Positions 63,877 through 64,000 of a stretch of DNA of 64,000 bases are shown piece after piece. A program made the position numbers and the translations under genes. Below the pieces are notes generated by a model. That model did not search any database and had not been told where the DNA came from. It was given only the letters and a program-made list of their open reading frames with translations. This stretch comes from Kordiimonadaceae bacterium UBA4441 (lineage in GTDB: Bacteria; Pseudomonadota; Alphaproteobacteria; Sphingomonadales; Emcibacteraceae), in the NCBI GenBank assembly GCA_002390425.1, contig DGPL01000040.1, positions 31,434 to 95,433 on the forward strand, read 5' to 3'. Positions within the stretch are counted from its first letter, which is position 1; each line of letters starts with the position of its first letter.

Positions 63877-64000
63877 TGCCTCAATTCAGAATGATATTTT
63901 CGAAATTCACGTTTACAGGATTTATGATTAAATGAGCTTACTTTAATTGACTTTTGGGGTCAAATTCGCAAATTTGAAATTAATGTTTATCAGCCAACGG

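Noticed and set aside
1..64000. Reassignment or general readthrough of TAA, suggested by two in-frame TAA codons
   Set aside because: TAA ends many intact genes here (nagZ, scpA, hom, glpX and others) at the expected family lengths, so it is a normal stop codon.
1..64000. CRISPR arrays, insertion sequences, prophage, integrases or attachment sites
   Set aside because: No regular direct repeats, transposase or integrase frames were seen.

Overview
The window is a gene-dense stretch (about 40% G+C by eye) of an alphaproteobacterial chromosome. The evidence is the order argS, SPOR protein, nagZ, scpA, scpB, tatABC, serS, pcm, LysM/M23 lipoprotein; a Shemin-type 5-aminolevulinate synthase beside an LdtR-like MarR regulator and a DUF6898-like small protein; a magnesium-type HemB; and separate motA and motB. 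Three Na+ or proton-coupled amino-acid carriers, three TRAP-type or anion systems and many amino-acid enzymes suggest a peptide- and amino-acid-using, motile, probably marine heterotroph. A low-GC lineage such as Emcibacterales or Kordiimonadales is a guess only.

Layout. 1-9787 is a forward housekeeping run (translation, chromosome condensation, Tat export, protein repair, cell-wall proteins). 9904-13246 is a three-gene unit: two paralogous PLP aminotransferases around a small-molecule kinase. 13268-17227 (reverse) holds an exported M14 carboxypeptidase and a serine hydrolase interrupted by an in-frame stop. 17382-21787 carries a PLP dehydratase, a gamma carbonic anhydrase and two sodium:amino-acid symporters. 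21890-27274 is the conserved aminotransferase-hom-glpX-recJ block, followed by tRNA-Glu with a promoter and a terminator. 27638-32898 holds a small lipoprotein, a BLUF photoreceptor, a class V aminotransferase, an exported amidase and fhs. 33001-38642 is a TAXI-TRAP transporter joined to a Tat-exported molybdenum hydroxylase. 38800-45418 contains an FAD disulfide reductase with a C-terminal CxxC, hisI, zur-znuCB, metC-sseA and queF. 45468-49769 has a TRAP transporter of the 2-keto-acid type and the N-degron transferase bpt. 49775-54953 carries an SLC13 permease, motB, ilvA and motA. 55016-58237 is the haem segment (hemB, MarR regulator, hemA). 58243-63876 is accessory: a frameshifted serine hydrolase, an APC permease, a Tat-exported class V aminotransferase with an in-frame stop, and a sorbosone-dehydrogenase-like enzyme.

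Most notable: three of the exported accessory enzymes are broken (two single in-frame TAA codons and one single-base frameshift that detaches a signal peptide). Tat machinery and three Tat-signal proteins lie in one window. The kinase/twin-aminotransferase unit and the TAXI-TRAP/molybdenum hydroxylase unit are the best candidates for undescribed small-molecule pathways. No CRISPR array, insertion sequence, phage or integrase was seen.
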